64,000 nt of DNA from Pseudomonas parakoreensis (GTDB taxonomy: Bacteria > Pseudomonadota > Gammaproteobacteria > Pseudomonadales > Pseudomonadaceae): assembly GCF_021602155.1 (NCBI RefSeq), contig NZ_BQHY01000007.1, positions 280,996 to 344,995 on the forward strand. Reading direction: 5' to 3'. The notes below the pieces were generated by a model. It worked only from the letters and a program-made list of their open reading frames with translations. It searched no databases and was not told where the DNA came from. This document shows positions 28,994 to 37,175 of the stretch, one piece after another. The position numbers and the translations under genes are program-made. The stretch's first letter is position 1. Each line of letters starts with the position of its first letter.

Positions 28994-29806
28994 ATGCCTT
29001 TCTTCACGGTTGACGGACAAGCGCTGCACTACATTGATCAAGGCACCGGCCCAGCCGTGTTGCTGGCGGGCAGTTATCTGTGGGACACGGCCATGTGGGC
29101 GCCGCAGATCGCTGCACTGTCACCGCACTACCGGGTGATTGCGCTGGATTTGTGGGGCCACGGTGAGTCCGGGCGTTTACCTTCAGGCACCACGTCGCTG
29201 GATGACATCGCGCGGCAGATCGAGGCCTTGCTCGATCACCTGGGTATCGACCGGGTCACGTTGATCGGACTGTCTGTCGGCGGTATGTGGGGCGTACGTC
29301 TGGCCTTGTCGGCACCGCAGCGGCTCAATGGCCTGGTGCTGATGGATACGTACGTTGGCGTGGAGCCGGAACCCACCCGCCAGTACTACTTTTCGCTGTT
29401 CAAGCAGATCGAGGACAGCGGCGAGATCTCCGAACCATTGCTCGACATCGTGGTACCGATCTTCTTCCGCCCGGGCATCGATCCGCAGTCGGCGCTGTAT
29501 CAGGACTTCCGCGCGAAACTGGCGGCGTACACTGCGGACCGCCTGCGCGAAAGCATCGTGCCCATGGGGCGTATCACTTTCAGTCGGGATGACCTGCTAC
29601 CGCGTCTGAGCGAATTGAATGCCGCGACCACGCTGGTGCTGTGCGGCGATCAGGACAAACCGCGACCGCCGTCAGAGGCCAAGGAGATGGCGCAGCTGAT
29701 TGGTTGCCCGTGTGTGCTGGTGCCGGAGGCGGGGCATATCTCCAGTCTGGAGAATCCCGAATTTGTCACCGAGGCGTTGCTCGGCTTTTTGGCTGAGCGT
29801 CATTGA
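28994..29806 (+). CDS. Alpha/beta-fold hydrolase
   Basis: 270 residues with the full hydrolase catalytic set: nucleophile elbow GLSVGG, acid in CGDQDKPRP and His in EAGHISSLENPE. The general shape is that of 3-oxoadipate enol-lactonase or esterase proteins (LLAGSYLWDTAMW; ALDLWGHGES). It is not a typical type II thioesterase (GHSMG) such as P. aeruginosa PvdG, which occupies a comparable place beside pvdL. A terminator separates it from pvdL and I see no PvdS box, so a pyoverdine role is only possible by location. Start ATG 28994 follows GGGGGTGG. Confidence 0.85.
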   Translation: MPFFTVDGQALHYIDQGTGPAVLLAGSYLWDTAMWAPQIAALSPHYRVIALDLWGHGESGRLPSGTTSLDDIARQIEALLDHLGIDRVTLIGLSVGGMWGVRLALSAPQRLNGLVLMDTYVGVEPEPTRQYYFSLFKQIEDSGEISEPLLDIVVPIFFRPGIDPQSALYQDFRAKLAAYTADRLRESIVPMGRITFSRDDLLPRLSELNAATTLVLCGDQDKPRPPSEAKEMAQLIGCPCVLVPEAGHISSLENPEFVTEALLGFLAERH

Positions 29807-29809
29807 AAA

Positions 29810-29882
29810 TGATCGCAGCCTGCGGCAGCTCCTACAGAAAACGCGTTCCCATGTAGGAGCTGCCGCAGGCTGCGATCTTTTG
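29810..29882. repeat. REP doublet (REPIN), TGTAGGAGCTGC family
   Basis: GATCGCAGCCTGCGGCAGCT and its exact reverse complement lie 28 bases apart between convergent hydrolase and dsbG genes. It is likely a bidirectional terminator. Confidence 0.9.
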
Positions 29883-29889
29883 ATCTGGC

Positions 29890-30660
29890 TTATTTAGGCC
29901 CGAGAATCTTCGCCAGTTTGTCCGGCGAAGGCGCGCCTTGCTGCTGTTGCAGCTCACCCTTGTCGTCCATGTAGAAGATGGCCGGCGTCGCCTGCAACTC
30001 CAGGTCTTCCATCAACTGCATGTTGGCGGCCAGTTTGGTCTGCACCGCTTTTGGAATGTCTTTCAAGGGCTTGAGGGTGCTGGCCTTGCCGGCCTTCTCA
30101 TGGTCTTCCAGGGCTTTGGCCGGATCTTTCGCGGCCAGCAGGGCGGCGGATTTCGCCGGGCTGTCTTCGCGGATGATCCCGACCATGATGTGCCGCAGTT
30201 GCACCTTGCCGGCCTTGACCCATGGCCGCGCCTGTTCCCAGAACATGTTGCAGTACGGGCAGTTCGGATCGCTGAACAGGTACACGGTACGCGGCGCATC
30301 CTTGTCGCCGTCCTGAATCCAGTTGCTGGCTTCGAACTTGCCCCAGATTTCCTTGGCCATCGGCGCGTAGACCAGTTTTTGCAGCGGTTCGCTGCTCAAG
30401 TCCTTGCCGTCGGCGTCGTACAAATTGCCGAGCAACACATGCTGGCCGTCCGGCGTCAGGTACAGCGCCATGCCACGGTTCTGGTACTGCGCCGCATAGC
30501 CGCGCAAGCCGTCCGGGGCGTCGAACTGGCCGACGATTTTTGCGCCCTTGGCTTCGATCTGCTTGATCGCGGCGGGCAATTCTTCGGCAGCCTGCACCGA
30601 CGGCAGGTGCAGCAGGGCAGTGCCCAGGGTCAGCGTCAGCAGGTGGCGGAGGCGGGGCAT
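29890..30660 (-). CDS. dsbG: Thiol:disulfide interchange protein DsbG
   Basis: 256 residues with a signal peptide (cleavage after VQA), an N-terminal dimerisation domain and a thioredoxin fold with CPYC in FSDPNCPYCNMFWEQ, plus a cis-Pro in QATPAIFY. DsbG proteins in the periplasm protect single cysteines from oxidation or isomerise disulfides and are kept reduced by DsbD. It is third in the dsbD-dsbE-dsbG operon; its start overlaps the end of the TlpA-like gene by 25 bases. Confidence 0.92.
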   Translation of the reverse strand: MPRLRHLLTLTLGTALLHLPSVQAAEELPAAIKQIEAKGAKIVGQFDAPDGLRGYAAQYQNRGMALYLTPDGQHVLLGNLYDADGKDLSSEPLQKLVYAPMAKEIWGKFEASNWIQDGDKDAPRTVYLFSDPNCPYCNMFWEQARPWVKAGKVQLRHIMVGIIREDSPAKSAALLAAKDPAKALEDHEKAGKASTLKPLKDIPKAVQTKLAANMQLMEDLELQATPAIFYMDDKGELQQQQGAPSPDKLAKILGPK

Positions 30661-31505
30661 GGCAGTTTCCTTGCAGAGGTGGCCGGTGCGGCGGTTGGAT
30701 TCGGGGTGTCGAAGTTTTCCAGGGCGCGGGCCAGACTGGCGTTCGACAGTTCGCCCAGATGGCTGCTCAGCAAGCGACCGTCAGGGCTATAGAACAGCGT
30801 AGTTGGCAGTGCCATGGAACCCACGGCCTGGCCGAGTCGACCGCTGCGGTCGAACAGCACGTTGTTCAGGCTCAGGCCCTGGGTTTCAAGAAAAGTCGCA
30901 ACGCTTTGCATGCTTTCGGCCTGATTGACGAACAGAAAGGTCAGGTCCGGGCGTTGTTGTTGCGCATTTTCCAGCACTGGCATCTCGCGCCGGCACGGCG
31001 GGCACCAGGTTGCCCACAGGTTGATCACCAGCGGGCCGCCCTGATAGTCGCTGAGCTGGATGGTCTCGCCGGCGGCGTTGCGCAGGGTGATGTCCGGCAG
31101 GCGCGTGCCTTGTTCGTAGATATTCAGTGACAGGGTCGCCAACAGCCAGAACACTACGCCACTGGCCACGCCAAAACCCAGTGGCCGACGCAGCCCCGGG
31201 CGACGCCAGCCGCGATAGAGAGCGGCGAGCAGCAGCACGATCACCCCCGGCCAGGCGAGGAAACCGCCGTCGCGCAGGTCGATGATCTGCCACGGATCGT
31301 TGCGATAGTGGCCCCAGTACAGGGCCACAAAGGCCACGCGCGCCGCGAGCATGCCCAACAGGAACAGGCTGAACAGCGCCGACTCGGGGTTATCGCCACC
31401 ACGCTTGGCCACCCGCCAGCCGACAAAGGTCGCCAGCGCCAAGGCACTGATCAGCAGCAGGTGGTTGAGCGCGATGGCAAAGGTGCCGAGGGTGAACGTC
31501 AGCAT
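30636..31505 (-). CDS. dsbE: TlpA/DsbE-type membrane thioredoxin with Lgt-like membrane part
   Basis: 289 residues. The first ~130 are four predicted membrane helices resembling a prolipoprotein diacylglyceryl transferase fragment; the rest is a TlpA/ResA-like thioredoxin domain with the redox motif WATWCPPCRRE and cis-Pro in ALPTTLFY. It would accept electrons from DsbD and reduce periplasmic disulfides. Start at 31505 abuts the dsbD stop. The same trio is known in P. aeruginosa (PA2476-PA2478), where the middle gene has been called dsbE. The C-terminal ~20 residues (ending CPASATC) are encoded in the overlap with dsbG. Confidence 0.86.
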   Translation of the reverse strand: MLTFTLGTFAIALNHLLLISALALATFVGWRVAKRGGDNPESALFSLFLLGMLAARVAFVALYWGHYRNDPWQIIDLRDGGFLAWPGVIVLLLAALYRGWRRPGLRRPLGFGVASGVVFWLLATLSLNIYEQGTRLPDITLRNAAGETIQLSDYQGGPLVINLWATWCPPCRREMPVLENAQQQRPDLTFLFVNQAESMQSVATFLETQGLSLNNVLFDRSGRLGQAVGSMALPTTLFYSPDGRLLSSHLGELSNASLARALENFDTPNPTAAPATSARKLPCPASATC

Positions 31506-33239
31506 TTAATTGGCGTCTCGGGTGGTGGTCCAGCGTTGCAGGAACGTCTCGGCATCGACTTCGCCGGTAATGCGCTGGCTGCGCCGTTCTTCGCCGTCGG
31601 TGCCGATCCAGACAAAACTCGGTGGCCCCGGGACTTTGTAGCGGCCGAGCAGCTCGCGGCTGGCGGCATTGTCGGCAGTGACGTCGAGGCGCAGCAGGCG
31701 CACATCGCTCAACGCTTGCATGACTTTGTCTTTGCCGAACACCTGTTTCTCCATGACCTTGCACGACACGCACCAGTCGGCGTAGTAATCGAGCAGCACC
31801 CATTGGCCCTGAGCCTTGGCGCTATCCAGTTCGCGCTGCAGGGCTGCCGGATCCTTGATCGTGGTGAACGCGTCATGCCCGCTCGGCGTGGTGCTGGCGA
31901 CCCGGCCAGCGCTGTACACCTGCAGCGGCTGATACGGGTCGTCACTGCCGCCAGCGGCACCGATCAGCAGCAGGCTGCCCCACAGACCGAGCAGCAGCGA
32001 ACTGGCGCCGAACACTTGGGCGACGCGGCCGAAGCCTTCCGATTGCTTCCAGGCGCAGAACGCCGCGATCAGCAGCAGCGCGCCGCACAGGCCCAGCCAC
32101 AGCGACGAGTCCAGCACCGGGCGCAACATCAGCAGCGCGGTCGCGAGGAACAGGAAACCGAAGATGCCCTTGAGCAGGTTCATCCACGCCCCGGGTTTGG
32201 GCAGGAAGCGATTGCCAACGGTCACCAGCAGCAACAGCGGTACACCGATGCCGATGCCCAGCGCGAACAGGATCAAGCCACCGTGCAGCGCATTACCGCT
32301 CTGCGCGATGTACAGCAAGGCGCCGGCCAGCGGTGCGGTCATGCACGGGCCGACCAGCAGACCGGACAATGCGCCGAGCACTCCGGCGCCGATCAGGCTG
32401 CCACCGTTGCGGCTGCGCGAAGCGTGTTCGAGGCGATCACGCAAGGCCACCGGCAATTGCAATTCGAAGAAGCCGAACATCGGCAGCGCCAACACCACGA
32501 AAATCGCCGCAAAGGCACCCAGCAGCCACGGATTTTGCAGCCACGCCTGCAGGTTGGCGCCGAGCAACGAGGCGATCACACCCATCGCGGCATACACCAG
32601 CGCCATGCAGATCACATAGCTGCTGGCCAGGGCGAAACCACGACGCGGGGTGGCGCCGCTGCCGACAATCATGCCCGCCAGAATCGGCAGCATCGGCAAT
32701 GAACACGGGGTAAACGCCAGCAGCAGGCCGAGGCCGAAGAACACCAGCAGGCTCCAGCCCAGCGCCCGTTGTTGCAGGCTGCTGGCCAAGGCTTGATCCG
32801 GCGCTTCAGCACTGGCCGTTGGTGTTGCTTTGCCGCCCAGGTCGATGACCCGGGTCTGCGGCGGATAACACAGGCCGGCATCGGCGCAGCCCTGATAGCT
32901 GACCTTGATCTGACCGCTGGCCGAGGCCGGGACTTTCACCTCCAGCCCTTGGCGATACACCGGTTGTTCACCGAAGAATTCGTCGCTGTGCGACTCGCCC
33001 TCGGGCAACGACGGCTGCTGCTCTGCCGACAAACCGTCGAATTTCAGGCGTTTCTGGTACAGGTAATAGCCGTCGGTGATCTGCCAGAACAGCTGGGTTT
33101 CCCCGGATTCAAGGCGTTCGGAGGTCAGCACGAAGGCTTTGTCGACCGGCAGAAACTCCGGTTTGGTCTCGAATGGATTGTTCCCGGCCTGGGCCAGGCT
33201 GGAGATCAGCAGTGCAAACAAAAGAAAAAAATGACGCAT
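31506..33239 (-). CDS. dsbD: Thiol:disulfide interchange protein DsbD
   Basis: 577 residues: signal peptide (to AQA-G), an N-terminal DsbD-alpha domain with the CADAGLCYPP cysteine pair, an eight-helix membrane domain (LAFTPCSLPMLPILAG; LVGPCMTAPLAG) and a C-terminal thioredoxin domain with DWCVSCK. It moves electrons from cytoplasmic thioredoxin to the periplasmic partners encoded next (TlpA-like and DsbG). This is a paralogue arrangement beside the DsbRS two-component genes, linked in P. aeruginosa to copper stress. ATG at 33239 follows AGGCTCCTCC-type sequence read on the minus strand (GGAGG). Confidence 0.94.
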   Translation of the reverse strand: MRHFFLLFALLISSLAQAGNNPFETKPEFLPVDKAFVLTSERLESGETQLFWQITDGYYLYQKRLKFDGLSAEQQPSLPEGESHSDEFFGEQPVYRQGLEVKVPASASGQIKVSYQGCADAGLCYPPQTRVIDLGGKATPTASAEAPDQALASSLQQRALGWSLLVFFGLGLLLAFTPCSLPMLPILAGMIVGSGATPRRGFALASSYVICMALVYAAMGVIASLLGANLQAWLQNPWLLGAFAAIFVVLALPMFGFFELQLPVALRDRLEHASRSRNGGSLIGAGVLGALSGLLVGPCMTAPLAGALLYIAQSGNALHGGLILFALGIGIGVPLLLLVTVGNRFLPKPGAWMNLLKGIFGFLFLATALLMLRPVLDSSLWLGLCGALLLIAAFCAWKQSEGFGRVAQVFGASSLLLGLWGSLLLIGAAGGSDDPYQPLQVYSAGRVASTTPSGHDAFTTIKDPAALQRELDSAKAQGQWVLLDYYADWCVSCKVMEKQVFGKDKVMQALSDVRLLRLDVTADNAASRELLGRYKVPGPPSFVWIGTDGEERRSQRITGEVDAETFLQRWTTTRDAN

Positions 33240-33286
33240 GGAGGAGCCTTGTCCCTGTGCAAGTCTGGTGCACAGTGGCGGGTGGC

Positions 33287-33305
33287 GATTAACCGATGAT
33301 TAACC
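33287..33305. promoter_or_regulatory. Candidate DsbR direct repeat upstream of dsbD
   Basis: GATTAACC occurs twice with an 11-base period (33287 and 33298), the one-turn direct repeat that OmpR/PhoB-type regulators bind. It sits about 50-65 bases upstream of the dsbD start. No binding data are implied; it is a candidate from spacing and location only. Confidence 0.4.
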
Positions 33306-33362
33306 GCCCCGCACGATGTCGGATGGCGACCCGACGCCGATTCACTGGTGCCTGCGAGTGGC

Positions 33363-34046
33363 TCAGTCCTTCAGCAGTCCGGGCCAGGTTGAGTCGGAGA
33401 TTGTATACGGGCCAAATACTTTTTTCGCGTTCTGTTCATAACGCAGGTAGCGGTTGTCGTTCAGGAAAACATAAAAGTAAGTGTCGAAGGTCGGGTAGTC
33501 ATTGGTGACGGCTGTCATCATTTGGTTTTTATATTCTTCCAGCGGTGCCCAGGGCGAACCTTTTAGAGGTAGTAGTTCCAGGGTCTTTGAGTATATTTCG
33601 TAGATCAGATAATTTCCGTCATTCAACAAGAACCAGTAACTCTCTCTTTGTGCAGTGCTTTCAGCCCACATGACGCCAACGATTTTTTCGTAGTAAGGCA
33701 ATATTTTTTCCCACTTTGATTTGGCGATGGGGGTTTTCGAGATTGCCTTGTCGGTTTGTTGGCTGTACTCGCAAACGCAGGGTGTTGTTCCTTCGTCGTA
33801 GAACAGCCAGAGCGTGTCGACGCCACCGTTCCAGTGGGTGGTCGTCGTGGTAAAGCCAAAGCGCAAGTCTGCAGCAGTCTTGTCGAAGCCTTCCCATTTG
33901 CCATCCACCGGCTTGGGGAAGCCGGAAAGTACTTTGTTATCCTCGAAGTCGAAACGGGAATAACTGTTTTTCTCCGGGAAGAAGAAATAAATGCGGTCGG
34001 GGCCGGTGCGCCAGTCAACGGCTACGAAGTTTTTTGTAATGCTCAT
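33363..34046 (-). CDS. Stand-alone four-bladed hemopexin-like beta-propeller protein
   Basis: 227 residues made of four related repeats of 54-61 residues. Each repeat has an aromatic strand pair: RIYFFFPEKNSYSRFDF (18-34), TLWLFYDEG (78-86), SYWFLLNDGNYLIYE (136-150) and YFYVFLNDNRYLRYE (190-204). Each ends in a conserved Trp followed by GF, KI, PL or GL (W51, W112, W166, W221). This is the hemopexin fold. No signal peptide or other domain is seen, so it is probably cytoplasmic or exported by an unusual route. Photorhabdus photopexins are bacterial relatives known to me; function here is unknown. Its codons and flanks are clearly AT-richer than the surroundings, suggesting horizontal gain. 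It lies between dsbD and dsbRS, which face each other in P. aeruginosa without it. AAGGAA precedes the ATG. Confidence 0.8.
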   Translation of the reverse strand: MSITKNFVAVDWRTGPDRIYFFFPEKNSYSRFDFEDNKVLSGFPKPVDGKWEGFDKTAADLRFGFTTTTTHWNGGVDTLWLFYDEGTTPCVCEYSQQTDKAISKTPIAKSKWEKILPYYEKIVGVMWAESTAQRESYWFLLNDGNYLIYEIYSKTLELLPLKGSPWAPLEEYKNQMMTAVTNDYPTFDTYFYVFLNDNRYLRYEQNAKKVFGPYTISDSTWPGLLKD

Positions 34047-34341
34047 TCATGGTTCCTTTAATAGGTTGATTTATGTTTTAAAGTTTTGATTGGTTGTATG
34101 TAACTTGCGAAAGCGAGGTTAGTTATTAGTTGTGGTTTTGTATAGTTTGAAGGTGTTGGAATTCATGTCGGTTAGTTTGTTTTCAAGTTGATCAAGCGTT
34201 GTTCTTGCGCAAGCGGTCTGTTGGCAGTTTTGAGTCCGGACCTGGCGAACGGGTGAGTCGCTGCCGTGTCGGTTGTCGCCCTGCCATAATTGCGGCTTAA
34301 TCCTGTTCTGTTCGACTTGCCTTTTATTTCAGGGAACCACC
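34047..34341. other. AT-rich intergenic segment next to the hemopexin-like gene
   Basis: Nearly 300 bases, much richer in A and T than the rest of the window, especially 34050-34200 (for example TTTATGTTTTAAAGTTTTG). It probably entered together with the hemopexin-like gene and must hold its promoter as well as that of dsbR. No transposase remnant, terminal repeat or clear attachment site was seen. Confidence 0.55.
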
Positions 34342-35022
34342 ATGCACGTACTGGTTTGCGAAGACGATGAGTTGATCGCCAGTGGCATCGTCGCCGGCCT
34401 GACAGCCCAAGGCTTGACGGTCGAGCACGTCAACACCGCCTCCAAAGCACGGGCGATGCTCAAGGTCGCCGAATTCGACGTGATGGTGCTCGATCTTGGC
34501 CTGCCCGACGAAGATGGCCTCAAGTTGCTGCAACAATTACGTCAGCAGGGGCTGGAAATCCCGGTGCTGATCCTGACCGCGCGCGACTCGGTGACCGACC
34601 GGGTCGACGGCCTGCAAGCCGGGGCTGACGATTACCTGCTCAAACCCTTCGATCTGCGTGAATTGTTCGCGCGCCTGCAAACCCTGCTGCGCCGGGTCGC
34701 CGGGCGCAGCGTCAACCTGATTGAGCACGGTGCGCTGACCTACGATCCAAGCAGCCGCGAAACCACTCTGGCCGGGCAACCGGTGGATTTGTCGCGCCGC
34801 GAGCAATCGCTGTTGCAGGCGTTGTTGCACAACCGTGGCCGGGTGTTGTCCACCGAGCAGTTGAAGGACAGCGTCTACGGCTTCAATGACGAACTGGAGA
34901 GCAACGCCCTCAACGTGCATATCCACCACCTGCGCAGCAAACTCGGCAAGGGCATCGTCGAAACCGTGCGCGGTCTGGGTTATCGCCTTGGGCCGGCCGA
35001 TGGTGGAGAACAACAGAAGTGA
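34342..35022 (+). CDS. dsbR: Response regulator DsbR (OmpR/PhoB family)
   Basis: 226 residues with a receiver domain (CEDDELIASG acidic pocket, phospho-Asp in VMVLDLGLPDEDG, Thr in LTARDS, Lys in LLKPFDL) and a winged-helix effector (SRREQSLLQALLHNRGRVLS; ALNVHIHHLRSKLG). Order and neighbours match P. aeruginosa dsbRS beside dsbDEG, a pair reported to answer copper stress; QseB/PmrA-like regulators are otherwise similar. ATG 34342 is preferred because AGGGA lies 6 bases upstream; an earlier in-frame start at 34273 adds unrelated residues. Overlaps dsbS by one base. Confidence 0.87.
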   Translation: MHVLVCEDDELIASGIVAGLTAQGLTVEHVNTASKARAMLKVAEFDVMVLDLGLPDEDGLKLLQQLRQQGLEIPVLILTARDSVTDRVDGLQAGADDYLLKPFDLRELFARLQTLLRRVAGRSVNLIEHGALTYDPSSRETTLAGQPVDLSRREQSLLQALLHNRGRVLSTEQLKDSVYGFNDELESNALNVHIHHLRSKLGKGIVETVRGLGYRLGPADGGEQQK

Positions 35023-36344
35023 TGAGCCTGCGTCTGCGCCTGAGTCTGACCCTCGGCGCCGCGTTTGCCCTGATCTGGGCCCTCGCCGCGGCCTGGATGC
35101 TCAGCGACTTGCGCAATCAGATGATGTTTTCTCTCGATCAGCGATTGGTGGCTTCGGCGCGCATGGTCGCCGGGCTGCTGGAGCAACTGCCGGCGCTGCC
35201 GAGCAAGGGCGAGGGCACCCATTTCAGCGCCGAACAATTGAACATTCCCGGCGGCATGGCCTGTCAGGTCAGTTCGTTGCGCGGGGAGATTCTCGCGCGT
35301 AGTCACAGCAGTCCCGAGCAAACCCTGGAAGCGGAAAAAATGGGCTTCCATGACCAGATGATCGATGGCGCGCCGTGGCGCAGTTTTACCCTCGCACGAG
35401 GCGACGTGCGGATCACCACGGCTGATCGGCAGATCGAACGCGAAGCGCTGAACATGTCGATCCTGCTGGCGGCCTCGGTGCCGGTCGGCGTGGCGTTGCT
35501 CGGTTGTCTGTGCCTGTTGTGGCTGGGCATCGGCCAAGGCCTGGCACCGCTTAATCGCCTGCGCGAAGCCTTGATGCGGCGTAACGCCGATTCGCTGGAA
35601 CCGTTGCAACTGCAGTCGTTTCCCAGCGAACTGAAACCGCTGCTCGATACCCAGAATCAGTTGTTTCAGCGCATCGGCAAGACCATCGAGCGCGAACGAC
35701 GGCTGACCGGCGATGCCGCGCATGAACTGCGCAGTCCGCTGACCGCGATCAAGACCCACCTGCAAGTGGCGCGCATGACCGAAGGCAGTGCCCGCGATCA
35801 GTCGCTGGCGCGGGCCGAGGAGGGCGCCGACCGCATGCACCGTACGCTGGAGCAACTGCTGTTGCTGGCGCGGGTCGAGGGCAGTCTGTCGTTCGATGAT
35901 GGCGTGCAGTGCAGCGCCGAGCAGGTGGCAAAACTGGCGATGCAGGATGCAGCGGGCGGTGAGCGTCAGCGCATCAAACTGCACTTGCCCAAGCAGCTCT
36001 CCAGTGCGCCGGTGCAAATGCCGGCGGTGCTGTCGATTGCCGCGTTGCGCAACTTGCTCGACAACGCTCTGCGCCATACCCCCGCGGACGCTGAGGTGGA
36101 ACTGAGCCTGGAAACCGTCGGCCAGCGCGCCCGTTTTGTGGTGCGCGACCACGGTCCGGGGATTGCGGCGGAAGATCTGCAGCACCTGACCCAACGCTTC
36201 TGGCGCAACGGCCAGAGCACCGGCTGCGGCCTCGGCCTGGCCATCGTCCAGGCCATTGTTCAGCGCTGCGCCTGCACCCTGCATTTCGACAGCCGCGCGG
36301 ATGGGCTGCGCGTTGAGCTGACCATGCCGCTGCAGTCCATCTGA
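35022..36344 (+). CDS. dsbS: Sensor histidine kinase DsbS
   Basis: 440 residues: two membrane helices (about 5-30 and 145-175) around a ~115-residue periplasmic sensor, a HAMP-like linker, the phospho-acceptor His in DAAHELRSPLTAIKTHLQ, and an HATPase domain with the N box ALRNLLDNALRHT and G boxes DHGPGI and GCGLGLAIV. It should phosphorylate DsbR. The TGATG junction with dsbR implies coupling. The periplasmic loop contains one Cys (ACQVSS), of interest because a sibling system is reported to sense copper through a cysteine. Confidence 0.86.
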   Translation: MSLRLRLSLTLGAAFALIWALAAAWMLSDLRNQMMFSLDQRLVASARMVAGLLEQLPALPSKGEGTHFSAEQLNIPGGMACQVSSLRGEILARSHSSPEQTLEAEKMGFHDQMIDGAPWRSFTLARGDVRITTADRQIEREALNMSILLAASVPVGVALLGCLCLLWLGIGQGLAPLNRLREALMRRNADSLEPLQLQSFPSELKPLLDTQNQLFQRIGKTIERERRLTGDAAHELRSPLTAIKTHLQVARMTEGSARDQSLARAEEGADRMHRTLEQLLLLARVEGSLSFDDGVQCSAEQVAKLAMQDAAGGERQRIKLHLPKQLSSAPVQMPAVLSIAALRNLLDNALRHTPADAEVELSLETVGQRARFVVRDHGPGIAAEDLQHLTQRFWRNGQSTGCGLGLAIVQAIVQRCACTLHFDSRADGLRVELTMPLQSI

Positions 36345-36358
36345 AAACACTCCCCCCT

Positions 36359-36438
36359 TGTAGGAGCTGCCGCAGGCTGCGATCTTTTGATTTTGATTTT
36401 CAAGATCAAAAGATCGCAGCCTGCGGCAGCTCCTACAG
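36359..36438. repeat. REP doublet (REPIN), TGTAGGAGCTGC family
   Basis: The longest perfect palindrome of this family here: TGTAGGAGCTGCCGCAGGCT continues through GATCTTTTGATTTTGA to a mirrored copy, about 35 bases per arm. It follows dsbS and would form a strong terminator-like hairpin. Confidence 0.92.
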
Positions 36439-36546
36439 GGGATTTGTGGTGTGGCACATCAAATGTAACGTCTATGCGTTGGTGATTTGGCAATCGCGGC
36501 GCTAAGGTCGGGGCTGCTCTGACTCAATGGATTGAGGGAACGCGCC

Positions 36547-37032
36547 ATGCAAGCACCGATCTGCATTCGTCCAGCGAAACCTGCCGACGCCGGCCTCATC
36601 AGTCGCATCATCGAGCGTTCGATTCGCGTCGGTTGTGCGCTGGAACATCGCAACGACCCGCAGCAGGTCAACCGCTGGATTGACCGGCAATCCGCCGACA
36701 TCATCAGTGCGCGCCTTGCCGACTCGCATTGCTACCTGAACGTCGCCCTGCTGCAGGACAAACCGGTGGGGGTCGGCATGGCCACGGCCAGCGGTGACAT
36801 CGGTTTTTGTCATGTGCAGCCGGAATGGTTTCGCCGTGGCGCAGGACGTGCACTGATGAGCGACCTGGAGGGCTGGCTGCGGATTCGTGGCGTGCTGCAG
36901 GCGCGCATCGCCAGCACCCAGAGTGGCGCGGCTTTTTATCGACATCTGGGCTACCGCGATCTGGCGCCACCCGCCAGCGATCAGGGCTTGCACCGCGTGA
37001 CGCTGCACAAGCCGTTGGCATTGTCCGGCTGA
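36547..37032 (+). CDS. GNAT-family N-acetyltransferase
   Basis: 161 residues with the GNAT acetyl-CoA loop in VQPEWFRRGAGRALMSDLEG and a C-terminal strand after AAFYRHLGYRD. Such proteins acetylate amines, from small molecules to proteins; the target is unknown. It sits between dsbS and pvdH, ending 17 bases before the PvdS box of pvdH, but no box precedes it, so pyoverdine involvement is not supported. ATG at 36547 has AGGGAA 6 bases upstream; a TTG five codons earlier is less likely. Confidence 0.82.
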   Translation: MQAPICIRPAKPADAGLISRIIERSIRVGCALEHRNDPQQVNRWIDRQSADIISARLADSHCYLNVALLQDKPVGVGMATASGDIGFCHVQPEWFRRGAGRALMSDLEGWLRIRGVLQARIASTQSGAAFYRHLGYRDLAPPASDQGLHRVTLHKPLALSG

Positions 37033-37049
37033 CAACTCGATCAAGGGTC

Positions 37050-37073
37050 TAAATCCTCGCTCCGCTTAAGCGT
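37050..37073 (+). promoter_or_regulatory. PvdS iron-starvation box upstream of pvdH
   Basis: TAAAT at 37050 and CGT at 37071 with an exact 16-base spacer, 103 bases upstream of the pvdH start codon. Confidence 0.85.
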
Positions 37074-37175
37074 TTCCAGAACAGGAAAACCTGCATGTGC
37101 GCCCCGTGACCGGAACGCGCACCTGTGCGGTGTGCTGTTTTGGTCACTATCCATAGCGTATTGAGGGGTCGAGAG

